Assembly (NCBI GenBank): GCA_963930655.1
Contig: OZ005621.1
Coordinates: forward strand, 15,859,001 to 15,923,000
DNA length: 64,000 bases
DNA from: Myrica gale
Lineage: Eukaryota; Streptophyta; Magnoliopsida; Fagales; Myricaceae
Direction: 5' to 3'
In this document: positions 21,500-34,525 of the stretch, piece by piece
Layout: each line of letters opens with the position of its first letter
Numbering within the stretch: the stretch's first letter is position 1
The notes under the pieces: generated by a model
Database searches by the model: none
Seen by the model: the letters and a program-made list of their open reading frames with translations, nothing else
What the model was told of the DNA's origin: nothing
Position numbers and translations under genes: made by a program

Positions 21500-22813
21500 T
21501 GTTGGAATCGTAGGATCAGCGCAGCGGAAGACAAGATCGTTGAAATCAAAGCAGCACAAACGTTCTGCCTCCTTCAGATTCACGCACACAGCTTTGAGAG
21601 AGAGGAATCATATAGAGAGAGAAACTAGAGAGAGAAGCTCTCTTTCGAGAAATCGAAATTTCTCGTTAATCAACTTCTTCTCTTCTCAAATGAATTTCTG
21701 AGCTATTTATAATGGCTGACTCAGAACTCAACTGTGCTATAGCTTTAGATCTTTAGGGATCTCAAATCTCGGCCGTAGGAACATCATGAAAACTCTTTTT
21801 CATTAAACACCCTTATATTCTGTATTTCGAATTTATGGGCTTCTACAAATTGTGATCATGTTCATTAACATATCACAATTGACCCCCGAGATAATATGAC
21901 TGTTTTTATGAAATCCCTTTTGCTAACAATTATATGCTTATTTATCCTTCCACCATACTATATTTCACATGAGCTAATAGGACCGGAATAATATCACTGA
22001 TTAAGTCCCTAGCTCATATAATTCTTAATTCTCAATCTGTGCCTAGTTGGACTTCCAAAACTTTTCGAAAATCTTTTTCACAAATATTTACTTAATATAT
22101 AATATAAGTAAAACCCGTGAAAACACTTTTCACAAAATCTCGTTGCGCAACGTTTTTACAGGAGTCCAACAATACACAGACATAATGAATATACTGTCTC
22201 ATCAAGAGACTGGTGGATTCCATATTGAGCAATTATATAAATTCACTTACTATACACAAGGCCCAACATTGTTTGGAATATTTGATCTACGAAAGATCAT
22301 CACCAAATGACTCAATCAAAGCACAAGCACACAACAAGTAAACCTGCACAACTCTCTCAGGTCTAAGGACAACATAAGCTAATTGTGCTGAATACCATTC
22401 TCTACATCAGTGATCATTTCCAGAAGGTATTCATAGTCGATCCCGTTCAGTGCATGTACTTTTACATTACACTCACTCGTCTGCGTAAGGTCACCACCTC
22501 AATGACGGAGTCCATCATTCTATCTTATAGAGGCACAACGAGTGTAGACCTATTTGTACATTATCATGTATCTCGGTCTAGAACAAAGTGAAACAACAAG
22601 GATTCGAAAATTAATACTCCCCGCCTCCGATTCATTAATCATTGGCCTGACTTTTCTACAATGTTACTCAACAATATGACATCTTATGTCGTTGCAAATA
22701 TGACATCTCATGTCATTGCATGTACCCCAAAATAATATACAAGTGATTAATCAATAACAATAATTATCTCATAATTATGCAAAATGATTGGTTTTGAGGG
22801 CATACATCTAACA
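21500..22813 (-). repeat. 3' LTR of the 9-kb Copia element
   Basis: Direct repeat of 29204-30516. A TATAAATAG box on the minus strand (21711-21703) marks the U3 promoter. Differences from the partner LTR are dense in the first ~105 bp (about a dozen) and sparse elsewhere. Confidence 0.93.
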
Positions 22814-25800
22814 GTCTCTCACTTGCACTCAATACCAATCAGACATGTATTTAACACCATAGACTCTAAATGTTTCTCAAACACTCTCTGAGTCAACGGT
22901 TTAGTGAACGGGTCTGCGATGTTCTCAGTTGATGCTATTTTAGCCATCACTACATCACCCCGATTCACAATGTCTCGAATAAGATGAAATTTTATTTCTA
23001 TGTGTTTTGTCCTTTGATGAGCTCGAGGTTCCACCGCCTATGTTATAGCACCATTGTTGTCACAATAAATGGTGATCGGAGACTCTATCGAAGGGACAAC
23101 TTCAAGCTCTTGTATGAATTTACGTATCCACACAGCTTCCTTTGCAGATTCGCTGGCAGCAACATATTCTGCCTCAGTAGTGGAGTCAGCAGTGGTGTTC
23201 TGCTTGAAACTTCTCCAACTCACTGCTCATTTACCCAATGTAAACACAAATCCAGATGTAGATCTTCTATCATTAATATCTGATTGAAAATCTGAATCTG
23301 TGTATCCCTGGACAATTAGCATATCATCTCTACCACACACTAGACAATAGTGTTTGGTCCTTCTCAAGTATTTGAGAATATGCTTAACTGCTGTCCAGTG
23401 CTCAGGGCCTGGATCTGACTGATATCTACTCACAACACTAACTGCATGACTGATATCTGGCCTTGTACAGAGCATAACATACATGAGGCTTCCTACAGCC
23501 GAAGCATAAGGAAATTTCCTCATCTTATCTCTCTCTTCCTGTGTCTTAGGAGACATCGTCTTAGAGAGATGAATATTATGCTTAAAGGGTAAAAACCCTT
23601 TTTTGGCGTCCTGCATGTTGTACCTCGCCAATATCTTGTCAATGTAGTGGGCTTGTGAAAGTCCTAAAAGTCCTAAAAGTCTATTTTCTCGGTTTCTAAA
23701 CACTTTGATCCCGAGAATGTAGGATGTTTCTCCGAGGTCTTTTATTGAAAAATGGTTCGCTAACCATACTTTCACTGAAGACATTACACCGATGTCATTC
23801 CCCATGAGTAGAATATCATCAACATATAGAATAAGGAACATTACTGAACTCCCACTAATCCTCTTGTAAACAAAAGATTCATCTATGTTTTGTGAGAAAC
23901 CAAACGATTTGATCATCTCATCAAAACGGATATTCCAGCAACGTGATGCCTGTTTTAGTCCATATATTGACTTGTTCAGTTTACACACTTTAGATTCTTG
24001 TCCAGGAGAAAGGAAACCTTTAGGTTGTTCCATATAAATCTCTTCTTGGATGTACCCATTCAGAAATGCGATTTTCATATCCATCTGCCAGATCTCATAA
24101 TCATAATGAGCGGCGATTGACAACAGGATTCTAATGGACTTCATCATAGCTACTAGTGAAAAGGTTTCCTCATAGTCAATACCATATTGTTGAGTATAAC
24201 CTTTTGCAACCAGTCTAGCTTTGAAGGTCTCTACCTCTCCACTAGGTCCTCGTTTTCTTTTGAATACCCATTTACAATCTATAGGCTTTATGCCTTCTGG
24301 TTGATCAACAAGGGTCCAGACCTCATTGGAGTACATGGAGTCCATTTCGATTCCATCGCTATCTTCCAGTGTGATGCATCATTGTCACTAACAGCCTCTT
24401 GGTAAGTATATGGATCATCATCCAACCCCTCCGATTGCATTTGACAAATCTCATTTATCAAAATATATCTGACTGGAGGCTTATGACTTCTTTTTCCGCG
24501 TCGAGGCTCTTGAGTTCTAAACTCTTCAGACTCAACTGTGGGTTCAGTTATATCCCTTTCATCATCAATCTTATCTGCCATAGTTTCTGGATCAGCTGAC
24601 TGTTTGTCAAGAACAATCTTGCTTTTCCCATCACTTAGGTTGTACTCATCTTCTAGGAATATCGCATTTCTACTTACAATTACATTTTAATCCTTTTGGT
24701 TATATAAGTAATAACCAGTTGATCTTTTGGGGTAACCCACAAACAAACATTTTTCAGTCCTTGACCCTAGCTTCTCCACGTCAAACCTTTTAACGTGAGC
24801 TGGACATCCCCATACTCTGAAATGTTTCAAACTTGGCTTTTTGCCAGTCCATATCTCATATGGAGTATTAGGAACGGACTTAGTGGGTATCCTGTTTAGA
24901 ATATAAACAGCTGTCTCTAAGGCATAACCCCAAAAATAAACAGGTAATTGTGACATGCTCATCATTGACCGAACCATATCTAATAGTGTTCGGTTTCTTC
25001 TTTCCTCAACACCATTATGTTGTGGCGTAGCAGGGGGAGTCAATTGAGATATGATGTCTTTCTCTCTGAGATGAGATTGAAAATCTCCGGAGAGATATTC
25101 ACCTCCTCTATCAGACCTGAATATCTTAATATTCCTTTCCAGTTGATTCTCAACATCACTCTGAAACTCTTTGATTTTTTCAAAAGATTCAGACTTGTGT
25201 CTCATCAGGTATAGATAACCATACCTGGAATAATCATCAATGAAGGTGATGAAGTATGAGAACCCTCCTCTGGCTGTGGTTAAAAGGACCATATACATCA
25301 GTGTGAACTAACTCTAACAACTTTGTGGCTCTAGTTCCTTTTCCTCTAAAAGGATTCTTGGTCATCTTTCCCTGCAAGCAAGGCTCGCAAATTGGGTATG
25401 GCACAACCTTCAGAAGGTCTAACGGCCCATCCCTTACTAATCTGTTGATCCTATCAAGATTAACATGACCAAGTCTTAGATGCCACAAGTAAGTGGGATT
25501 GACATCCCTCTTCCTCTTGAGAGTTTTCACACCGGTATCTGCATCATTCTCTATATTATTCACAGAGTCTACAACATTTTTCAAAATATAAAGACCATCT
25601 ATCATAGTACCAGAAGCAATAAACTGATTGTGAAACTTAATAACGAGTTTAGTATTAAAGAAAATGGAATATCCAGATATTTCAAGTTTTGAAACAGAAA
25701 TTAAGTTTCTACGACATTCTGGTATGTATAGACAATCTTCCAAAAGTAAAACTTTATTCCGTTGTAACACTTGCAGTCGTCCGGGTTTCTTTAAAGTTCC

Positions 25801-26867
25801 TATGGCGGTCGCTGCAACACTTGCAGTCGTCCCCATCTTTAGGATGACTTCCCCTTCCTCTAGTCTCCGGGTTTCTTTAAACCCTTGCAACATATTGCAA
25901 ATATGAGACGTTGTGCCTGAAATCGACACACCATGAATTTAATGGACAATCTACTAAATTCATTTCAATGACAAGCATACCTTCAGAAGGCTTCTTTTGC
26001 TTCAAAGAAGCAAGATACACACGACAATTCTTTTTCCAGTGACCTGGTTTGCTGCAGTGGAAACAATTTCCTTTAGCCTTTTTATCTGCTTCGCTCTTGT
26101 CCTCTTCCGCGAGGACGTGAGCGGTTTCATCCTCAGTGAGTACTATCATAAGATTTCTCGTCCAATCAAGGAAGTTTGGCCCAGTCAGTTTGTTATCATC
26201 TATAACTCTAGATATTGGGTTAGACATCATGAATCTGCAAATATAAGAAAGAAAATTCACAAGTATATTAACAATCCATTAGCATAGGTTTTTTAATAGC
26301 TAAATGGTACCTCCCACTGAATCACAACAACCAAAATGAAAAAAAAAGAATATAACATTTATATTCAGTGTTTGCAGTGGGTATCAAGAACTTTCAACTT
26401 ATGTGCACATAATCCTATTTTAGTAATCATGACACAACTTATAAAAGCAAGTAGAATCTACTTATCATGATCACATCACTTGTTGTATATCATGCATATA
26501 CAAATTTCATTATTCTTGATATTTCTTTTGACCACCAATATAAACACCATCTTCACTATTTTAGTGGACGCGTTTATCTGGCTAAGTGCAACCATCGTCT
26601 AAATGACATGTAAATTTGTGATGGGTCGGCGTTGCTATTTTAGCCAACACTTCCCACAACTCGTACACATTCACTTATCTTCTCAAGAAGTATCCAGGAC
26701 AAATCATAAAATCAACAATTGACCAGTGACTATTTTAGTTTGAACCAATCATCAATTAAATAAAATTCCCAAATACCAACAATGGAAGACCATGAGATTA
26801 ATTTTCTTGTAAAACAATCCAATTTAACACTTATATTATTAAACTTTTGTTTCTTTTTTAAAAAAGT

Positions 26868-28660
26868 CAACCGGTCAAACAGGTTGACCCGTTGACCCAC
26901 CGGTCCGGGTCCAACTCGGTCGGTGGTGGGTATCGGTCCGGGTCATACCAGGACCGGATCCCCCATATGGGCTGGCCCAACAGGATCCGACCCGAGCGGT
27001 CAACCCCTCTCTTTTTCTTCTTTTTTTTAATGGACCCAACCCAACTATTGGGCTGGGCCATTGGGCCGAGGCCCAAACGGGCGACCCAAGGCATTTCATG
27101 CCCTGGGCGCCGTTTGGCCCTCAAGGGCAGGGGTTTGCGCCCAGCCAGCCTGAAAGGATCCCTAGTGATGACGTGGGCGGTAAAAGCCATGCGTGGGAGG
27201 ATAGGTGCCTAGATGAGGCGCCAAGGACACACATGGGCATTCATGACACGCCCACAGCGCGCGCGGCGACAACACCACAGCCATGCCATGGCATCATCAC
27301 GCGTGCGCGCAAGCTAGGCGCCCCAGCGCCCCTGACAAGGCATGACGCCGCACCAACGCCCATGCCTGGTATGCCAGCTAGCCGGTCACAGACATGCCAT
27401 GACAGCACATGGCCTTGCCATGACACGGCGCCACAGCAAGTCCTTGGCCACCAGCCAAGCCAAGCAGCAGCAGCGAGCCAGCAGACAAAGGACTGCCATG
27501 ACACAGGATGGCCACCAGCAGCAGCCACCAGCAGTGGCGGAGCACCACCACCCCTACCGGTACTTGGTGGGGAATGGAAGAGGAAGGTCCTAGGACCCGG
27601 AGGAGCATCACCACCCATGGTGGTGCAAGCGGCGGCGGCGTCACCGTGGACGGCGGCGGACGACGGTGAGATCCCAACAATCAGGGAGGTATCTTAGAGA
27701 TTAGTTTCCTTTTGTGTTATGATTGAATAAATCATATTTTCTAGATTTAGGGATCCTTTCCTAAACTCTAGAAGATTCCTTTCCTTTATGTTCTTGTTAT
27801 ATTAGGCATGTAAGATCAAATCTGCTTGATTCAAGGGATTTGATTTAGAGTTGATTGCGATTTGAATTGATTTGATTGAGTCCATTAGGGTTTGTAAGCT
27901 CCCAAGGATGTCTATATAAACACCCTTAGGAGGATTAGAGATATTCATTCAGAATAGTAGTCTTGGAGAGCCTGAGTGCTTTTGGGGTGGGATTTGGCCA
28001 AGCATAGGCACGTATATGCTAAGTCGGTTTCAAGGCTAATAACCTTGTTACTTGGGATTCATTCTAGGCTAATAACCTAGATTGGGTACCCGTTCTTGGG
28101 CTAATTAACCCTTGATCGGGATTGTTGTTGTTCTTGTGGTCTTTGGGCTAATTAACCCTTAACCACGTTCTTCGTGTTCTTATCAATAAATACCTTGAGT
28201 GTTCTCCAATTTGAGTGTTAGATCCTATATAACAGCTCGTGTGTTACAGATAACGGTTTAGGAGGATCGATTGGGGTGATCGTGTTCGAATCACTTGGCG
28301 GGAGTTGGCGTTGTTATGGTGGCCTAGACCGGGATCCCTAACACAATCGCTTTTGGCCGCCTGCCACCCCCAGGCCGGTGAGATGCCGGCCAACTTTTGG
28401 CCGGCCTGCCTCCTCTCGGCCTGAGTTGGCCGTTGGAGGCGGTGGGGAGGCCGAACGGCCTCAACCCCTACCCAAGCTCGTGTACCCATCTCGGGGTACA
28501 CATCTGCAACGACCACCAGGCCAAGCGGTGCCGCTCCTGTGGCCGCCTGGGAACACCAGCCGTGGTCCCTGGCCAACTGAGCCACCGCTGGCCACTGGTG
28601 GCCGGCCGGAGCAGAGAGCAAAAAAATCTCTCTCCCCTTGATTTGCTTCCATTGGGCACA
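26868..28660. other. GC-rich block inside the Copia leader
   Basis: 26868-27690 and 28330-28640 are strikingly GC-rich compared with the AT-rich surroundings, with dense CCATGACA, GCCAGC and GGCCGGCC-type words. The left part opens with GTCAACCGGTCAAACAGG and GTTGACCCGTTGACCCACCG, a pattern seen in leaders of some plant Copia elements. ORFs are open on several frames and both strands, as expected of GC-rich DNA, with no domain. The two halves are separated by an AT-rich LTR-like segment (27715-28234). Origin is unknown: long element leader, captured sequence or nested insertion. Confidence 0.5.
27715..28234 (+). mobile_element. Candidate LTR nested in the Copia leader
   Basis: Starts TGTTATGATTGAATAAATC and ends CTATATAACA, so the termini are inverted (TGTTAT/ATAACA). 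It carries TATATAAA at 27913-27920 and AATAAA at 28185-28190 in LTR-like order on the plus strand, opposite to the host element. In between, a CTAAT(T)AACC phrase recurs four times. No flanking duplication was found (TTTTG left, GCTCG right), so identity is tentative. Confidence 0.4.
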
Positions 28661-29203
28661 ATGATTTTTCAACCAAAAATCACAACACAACCAGCCCGAT
28701 TACTTGTTCATCTCTTTCTCAAAGAAATCACATCTCATGCATGAACAACAAATCAGCAAGCAACACGAGGATTCAAGAGATCTCATCAAATCGCAAAAGG
28801 AAAAACTCACGGGAATGAGTTTTGCACAAAAACACTTTTCTCTTTCTTCAAAGACCGAAACTTATAAGCAAACAAAAATGCTTTGCCTGAGTGTTTATTT
28901 CTTTTGGATATCACACAAGAAGATCTCAACAACATCTCAACCGAAACGCAAAAGAACACCTACGACAAATGTTTTGTAAAACGTTTTCGCACAAAAGTTT
29001 TCCTCTTTCCGAAAGAGCAAAATACGCATCTTGCCCGAGTTCTCTTTCGCGTGGATCTCATGCAAATCCGCGAAGGAAACGCTTTCCAACATAAAGCTTC
29101 GCATCAACCATTCAACAAATCACGAATCTCGAAGAACACGAAGAAAGGTTGAGAGAACTAACTTGGAACAGTGAGATTTCACAAACCTCGCTCCGATACC
29201 ACT

Positions 29204-30516
29204 TGTTGAGTATCGCAGGATCGGCGCAACGGAAGACAGGATCGTTGAAATTAGAGTAGCTCAAGCGTTCTGCCTCCTTCAGATCCACGCACACAACTTT
29301 GAGAGAGAGGAATCATATAGAGAGAGAAACTAGAGAGAAAAGCTCTCTTTCGAGTAATCAAAATTTCTCGTTAATCATCTTCTCTTCTCAAATGAATTTC
29401 TGAGCTATTTATAATGGCTGGCTCAGAACTCAACTGTGCTATAGCGTGAGATCTTTAAGGATCTCAAATCTCGGCCGTAGGAACATCTTGAAAAACTCTT
29501 TTTCATTAAACCCCCTTATATTCTGTATTCCGAATTTATGGGCTTCTACAAATTGTGATCATGTCCATTAACATATCACAATTGACCCCCGAGATAATAA
29601 GACTGTTTTTATGAAATCCCTTTTGCTAACAATTATATGCTTATTTATCCTTCCACCATACTATATTTCACATGAGCTAATAGGACCGGAATAATATCAC
29701 CGATTAAGTCCCTAGCTCATATAATTCTTAATTATCAATCTGTGCCTAGTTGGACTTCCAAAACTTTTCGAAAATCTTTTTCGCAAATATTTACTTAATA
29801 TATAATATAAGTAAAACCAGTGAAAACACTTTTCACAAAATCTCGTTGCGCAACGTTTTTACAGGAGTCCAACAATACACAGACATAATGAATATACTGT
29901 CTCATCAAGAGACTGGTGGATTCCATATTGAGCAATTATATAAATTCACTTACTATACACAAGGCCCAACATTGTTTGGAATATTTGATCTACGAAAGAT
30001 CATCACCAAATGACTCAATCAAAGCACAAGCACACAACAAGTAAACCTGCACAACTCTCTCAGGTCTAAGGACAACATAAGCTAATTGTGTTGAATACCA
30101 TTCTCTACATCAGTGATCATTTCCAGAAGGTATTCATAGTCGATCCCGTTCAGTGCATGTACTTTTACATTACACTCACTCGTCTGCGTAAGGTCACCAC
30201 CTCAATGACGGAGTCCATCATTCTATCTTATAGAGGCACAACGAGTGTAGACCTATTTGTACATTATCATGTATCTCGGTCTAGAACAAAGTGAGTCAAC
30301 AAGGATCCAAAAATTCATACTCCCCGCCTCCGATTCATTAATCATTGGCCTGACTTTTCTACAATGTTACTCAACAATATGACATCTTATGTCGTTGCAA
30401 ATATGACATCTCATGTCATTGCATGTACCCGAAAATAATATACAAGTGATTAATCAATAACAATAATTATCTCATAATTATGCAAAATGATTGGTTTTGA
30501 GGACATACATCTAACA
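29204..30516 (-). repeat. 5' LTR of the 9-kb Copia element
   Basis: Partner of 21500-22813, with the same TATAAATAG box (29413-29405, minus). Its outer end lies 39 bp past the last base of the kinesin stop codon, before the 5-bp duplication GTTTT. Confidence 0.93.
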
Positions 30517-33500
30517 GTTTTTGTCTCTCCCACAAACTCTTTTCTTCTTCTAGTGTTGTTTACTTAAATGACTCTGGCTTCTGACGAGCAAAACCAGGCT
30601 GCATGATGTAGTTGATGACATGTGGTCCGAACATGAACACAAACCAGAAACATGGATATGCAAGCTGCATCAGTTGCAGAAGAAAGAAACATCTTATAGA
30701 TAAATAAAGGACGGAGGCATATGCCGTTTCTGAGGGGAAAATATTTTGGTTTAACGAGGAAGCCCTCTGGCCACTCCCTAATTAGAGGCATCCCTCACGT
30801 ATACATGTCTATGTGTGTGTGTCCACTCACGTCTATATAACTTTTATAACGCCCAACATCTACTACAAAGTAGAATGCAAGTAATCACAGTACCTGTAGA
30901 AGCATGGAGGGAGCCGCAGCAGGTTCAGAAATTACATGGCTTCTAGTTTTTCTTCCATTAAGTGTAGCCACTGATGGGCTGTTAGCTGTTGTTATATCCC
31001 AAAAGCTTCTTTTTTTATCTGTAGGGATTGGTGACCGGAAACGGTGACTGGGACTCTTCAACTCACTAGTGCTTCGCTCCTTTGGCCGCATCCACTACCC
31101 TATTCACTCCATCCACTCCCACTCCCGATGGCTTCTCACTCTTCCGTGAGAGCTCACGAATCAGATCATCCTTCTGCTTCAGCTGCAAAGTATGATCCTT
31201 TCTCATTTTCTCAATTTCTGCCTGCATACCCTTCACAGTCCTAGGAAGCTCTTTATCTTCCTCTGCCCCCTTTTTCTTGAATTCTGGTGTGAAACAATTC
31301 CCAGCTAAGAAGGAGGGTCTTGTTTTTCGTTTTTCATTTGGTTGAGAGGCGAATGGAGGAGTCAACAGAGAAGTTACTGAAGACGGGGTTGGAGAGGCTT
31401 TAGCAGCCAAGGCTTGTGCTTGAAGGGTCAATATTTTATGTTGCTGGCATGCCAGCTGTACTCGCAATTCACGGTTTTATTTCATGCAATTCAAGTAATA
31501 GGTTAGCCCGATCAGCTTCAGATTCAGGAGCTTGCTCTAATTCTTCCTTTGCCTCACATGCCTGCAAGAAGGTGACATGAAACTTTTGTCATGTATCATT
31601 GTGAAGACTAGTTCTATATCTCTTAGCCATGAACGCTAAGGGACGTCTAGTTGTTGTGTCATCGGTACCAGAACAAATAGTCAAATTTTCACATGCATCG
31701 AATGACAATTCTGGTTAACTTGCAAATAACTAGACGGCACTCCCTTGAAGAAAAAATGACAATTCTGCATTGCATATAACTTCGAACAGTCCAACATCTA
31801 GAGAATCTGGTCACAATCACAAATGTAAAAGAATGGAAGTGAAATTATGAGAGGATAAGAGGATAAACCTTTGTCCGGATTTTCTTGGTTCTATCAGCCC
31901 AGTGAAGAGTGTTTTGGGTTTCACCAAATGAGAGATTGCTTGGGCTGATATTGGCAATCATTACGGTGTTACAAGCTCCACCTAGTGAGTCCTTGAGAAG
32001 TTGTGTGAGCTTTGAATTTCGGTATGGTATGTGTTTCTTACCCTCCACTAGGGCGTTGATACAGCTGCTCAGTGCAAGAAGTGATCGATTTATGTTGGCA
32101 CCTTCAAGAGATCTTAGTGTTCTCTGATCTGTAGCAAGGGCTCTCTCTGACCCAGCAAGATTAATCAGTGAGAGCTTGCCCACTCGATTAACGACATTCA
32201 TGGCAGCATCTTTAACTCGGTATTCAACCACAACCTGCATTTGACATAATGTAGGGAAACTAAATTAAGTACACAATGTAGGGAAACTAAATTAAGTACT
32301 TTGGGGTACAGACTAGTACACTCATAAGTTTAAGAACATAGAAAGCTTATATATTTCTCCTTGACCTGCAGGATTGCGTGAGAACGTGAAGAAGTTTCAT
32401 TGGCGCGAGTCGGTTCAGTAGTTCGGTTTTGGTTTCCTTGTTGAAGCATTGCCATCACCTAGAGCAATCCAAGTAAAAGCAAAAGGTATCTTAGTTTCCA
32501 TCTAATTAGCTGTCTGAACTTGCAAATTATAATAGAAAGGAGGATTATTACTTCATCTGTTGAATAAGCTCTTTACTGTGTAAGACCTGCTGCCACGATA
32601 CCCTGTGAAAAGCACTGAACAATCACCTTTCCATACCAGACCATTTAAATATTTTTTATTCAAGTCAACAAGAAAACTAAACTAGAGCCTTTTTTTTATC
32701 GACATATCCAATTGCTACCAGATCATATAAAATACTTTCCAGAAAGCAGTTTGTGACAACAAACTTGCTTGATAAATTTTACGGATAAGTTCAGGTCAAA
32801 TGAAATGTTTTTTGTCTGACCATTTATGTGACAACAAACTTGCCGTTGCATGGCAAAAGCTTTTCACATGTATGCAAAAAGTGTATAATCATGTAGAAAT
32901 GTTAACCATTGAAGGAAACTTTCAGTCCAGATATTAGTGAATGCAGTATATGAACTGGAAGAGTACCTGTTTATCTTCTCTAAGAACCAGAGGCCTTCCA
33001 GGGGAGAGCAAGTCCCGGACGGTTTCGTTATAGACCTCAAGATAGGAAAGATGAACCGAGTGGCTTCCATCAGAGCTCCTTTGCCTTATCTTGGTGAAGA
33101 GATCCTTAATTGCCAAAACCATCACTCCAGGATTCTCTATCGTACCTAGCATTGTATAGGTTTTCCCAGCTCCCGTGGCACCATAGCAGAATACTGACCC
33201 ATTCCTTCCCTGAAGAACAGCCTCCACAAGCTCCGCTGTTCTGAAAATACAAATAGGTACCCGTTTGTGTTATTTCTTTATAACTAGTTGAAGAATGTGT
33301 CCCTGAGTGCTCATTTGGAGCACAAAATGATATGGTTCACAATCACAATAGGAATTGAAATCGACATAACTTTAGAGTATCAGGCAACACGAGCAGGAAT
33401 TTTCTTTTGTCTTGGCATCAACCTATTCTTTCGTTTGTTTGCTGAGAAAATGTAGGGAAAGGAAAGAAACTTAAGATGAGGATTCAAAGCTCTTGACTTC

Positions 33501-34045
33501 TGCAAAAATAAACCATCAATTTTACAGACACTACAAGTGCAATTCGCTTAATGGTGTTGAATTTTCCGATTCTTTCGCGTCAATAGCAGCAATGAATAAC
33601 AATTAGACGCAATTTGATTTTCCTTCCGCAACTCTCGTTTTCACTGGAAGCAAACATGAAGACATGGGCTGGTCAAGCCACTGAAACAAGCACAGATATT
33701 TGATTATGATTTGCAGAACTTATAATTATCAGGATTTATCCTGCAAAGAAAGCAATATTATGCAACAAAATATACACCAAAATGCTCCATGAAAATGAAC
33801 ATTACAAACTCACGTAAAATCGCTGAGATCTAACAAAAGAAAATGAAGTAAATGCTCATAACTTTACAAACTCACGTTGTGGAATAAACCTCTTGTTGAG
33901 TAGCATTGTCCGCAAATGAAGCGTCGAAGGTAAAATGACGTCCGCGAAGCCTCTTTAGCCTCAGATAATCATTCTCATTCGCAAATTCCGTCAGATAAAG
34001 GTCCTGCCGATTGACAATCCGGACACAACATCTCGAACCTGCTTC

Positions 34046-34525
34046 TGTCATATGTCGAAGCTAGGGCTTGAAGAGGAGAGATATGAAGACAGAAGAGGAG
34101 ATCGAAGACAGAAGCTGAGGGTGTGGTCGCGTAGTTGAAGTTTAAGTGTTAAGTGTTGGTGTGGGCTGGGTTAAGGTTTGGGCCTTGGGCCCCGAACTGC
34201 ATGTGGGTTATCTTAGTTGTGGTGTTGGGTTGTTTTAATGGGTTGGGCTTGGGTTAGATTTGAATAAGCCCATAGTGTGTGAAGTGTGGAGTTTGTTACG
34301 TGAAGTTGTTACGTGAATCTGTTAGAATATAGGGGGGAAGTACGGTGAGAGGGGTATCGAAAATATTGAGCATTTGTGCTTCTTTCTTTCCCCTTTTCTG
34401 TGGAGGCTTGCCAATCCTCGAAATTGGCCCTATCTGTTTTACTCATTCAATCAAAGATCTCTCAGTTTGCATCCATATTACCATCCCTACGTTATTACAA
34501 TTCTCTTTAATAGAAAACTATTACA
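34046..34525 (+). repeat. 5' LTR of the Gypsy element
   Basis: 480 bp, TG...CA. Nearly identical to 38910-39376 apart from about five or six substitutions and a 13-bp tandem duplication or gap around GTTACGTGAA. Confidence 0.95.

Larger units (their letters stand above)
21500..30516 (-). mobile_element. Full-length Ty1/Copia LTR retrotransposon fossil, TSD GTTTT
   Basis: A 9.0-kb element on the minus strand, bounded by the 5-bp duplication GTTTT (21495-21499 and 30517-30521). LTRs are 21500-22813 (3') and 29204-30516 (5'), each about 1.3 kb with TG...CA ends. Next to the 5' LTR lies a primer-binding site (minus strand TGGTATCGGAGC, like initiator Met tRNA). Next to the 3' LTR is a purine-rich tract. 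Order from the 5' end: long leader (29.2-26.3 kb), gag zinc knuckle CFHCSKPGHWKKNC (about 26.1 kb), protease/pre-integrase (25.9-25.3 kb), integrase core (25.3-24.7 kb), reverse transcriptase with YVDDILL (24.4-23.2 kb), RNase H (23.2-22.8 kb). Integrase before reverse transcriptase makes it Copia. It is broken, with several breaks. LTRs differ by about 3% by eye, or roughly one million years at a commonly assumed plant rate. Confidence 0.93.

Noticed and set aside
22047-22591. ORFs of 87 and 68 codons, repeated at 29750-30294
   Set aside because: They lie within the two LTRs of the Copia element and recur only because the LTRs are direct repeats.
26867-27697. Long overlapping ORFs on both strands (up to 199 codons) in the GC-rich block
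   Set aside because: Open in several frames at once, repetitive His/Ala/Pro composition and no domain. Explained by high GC content within a retroelement leader.
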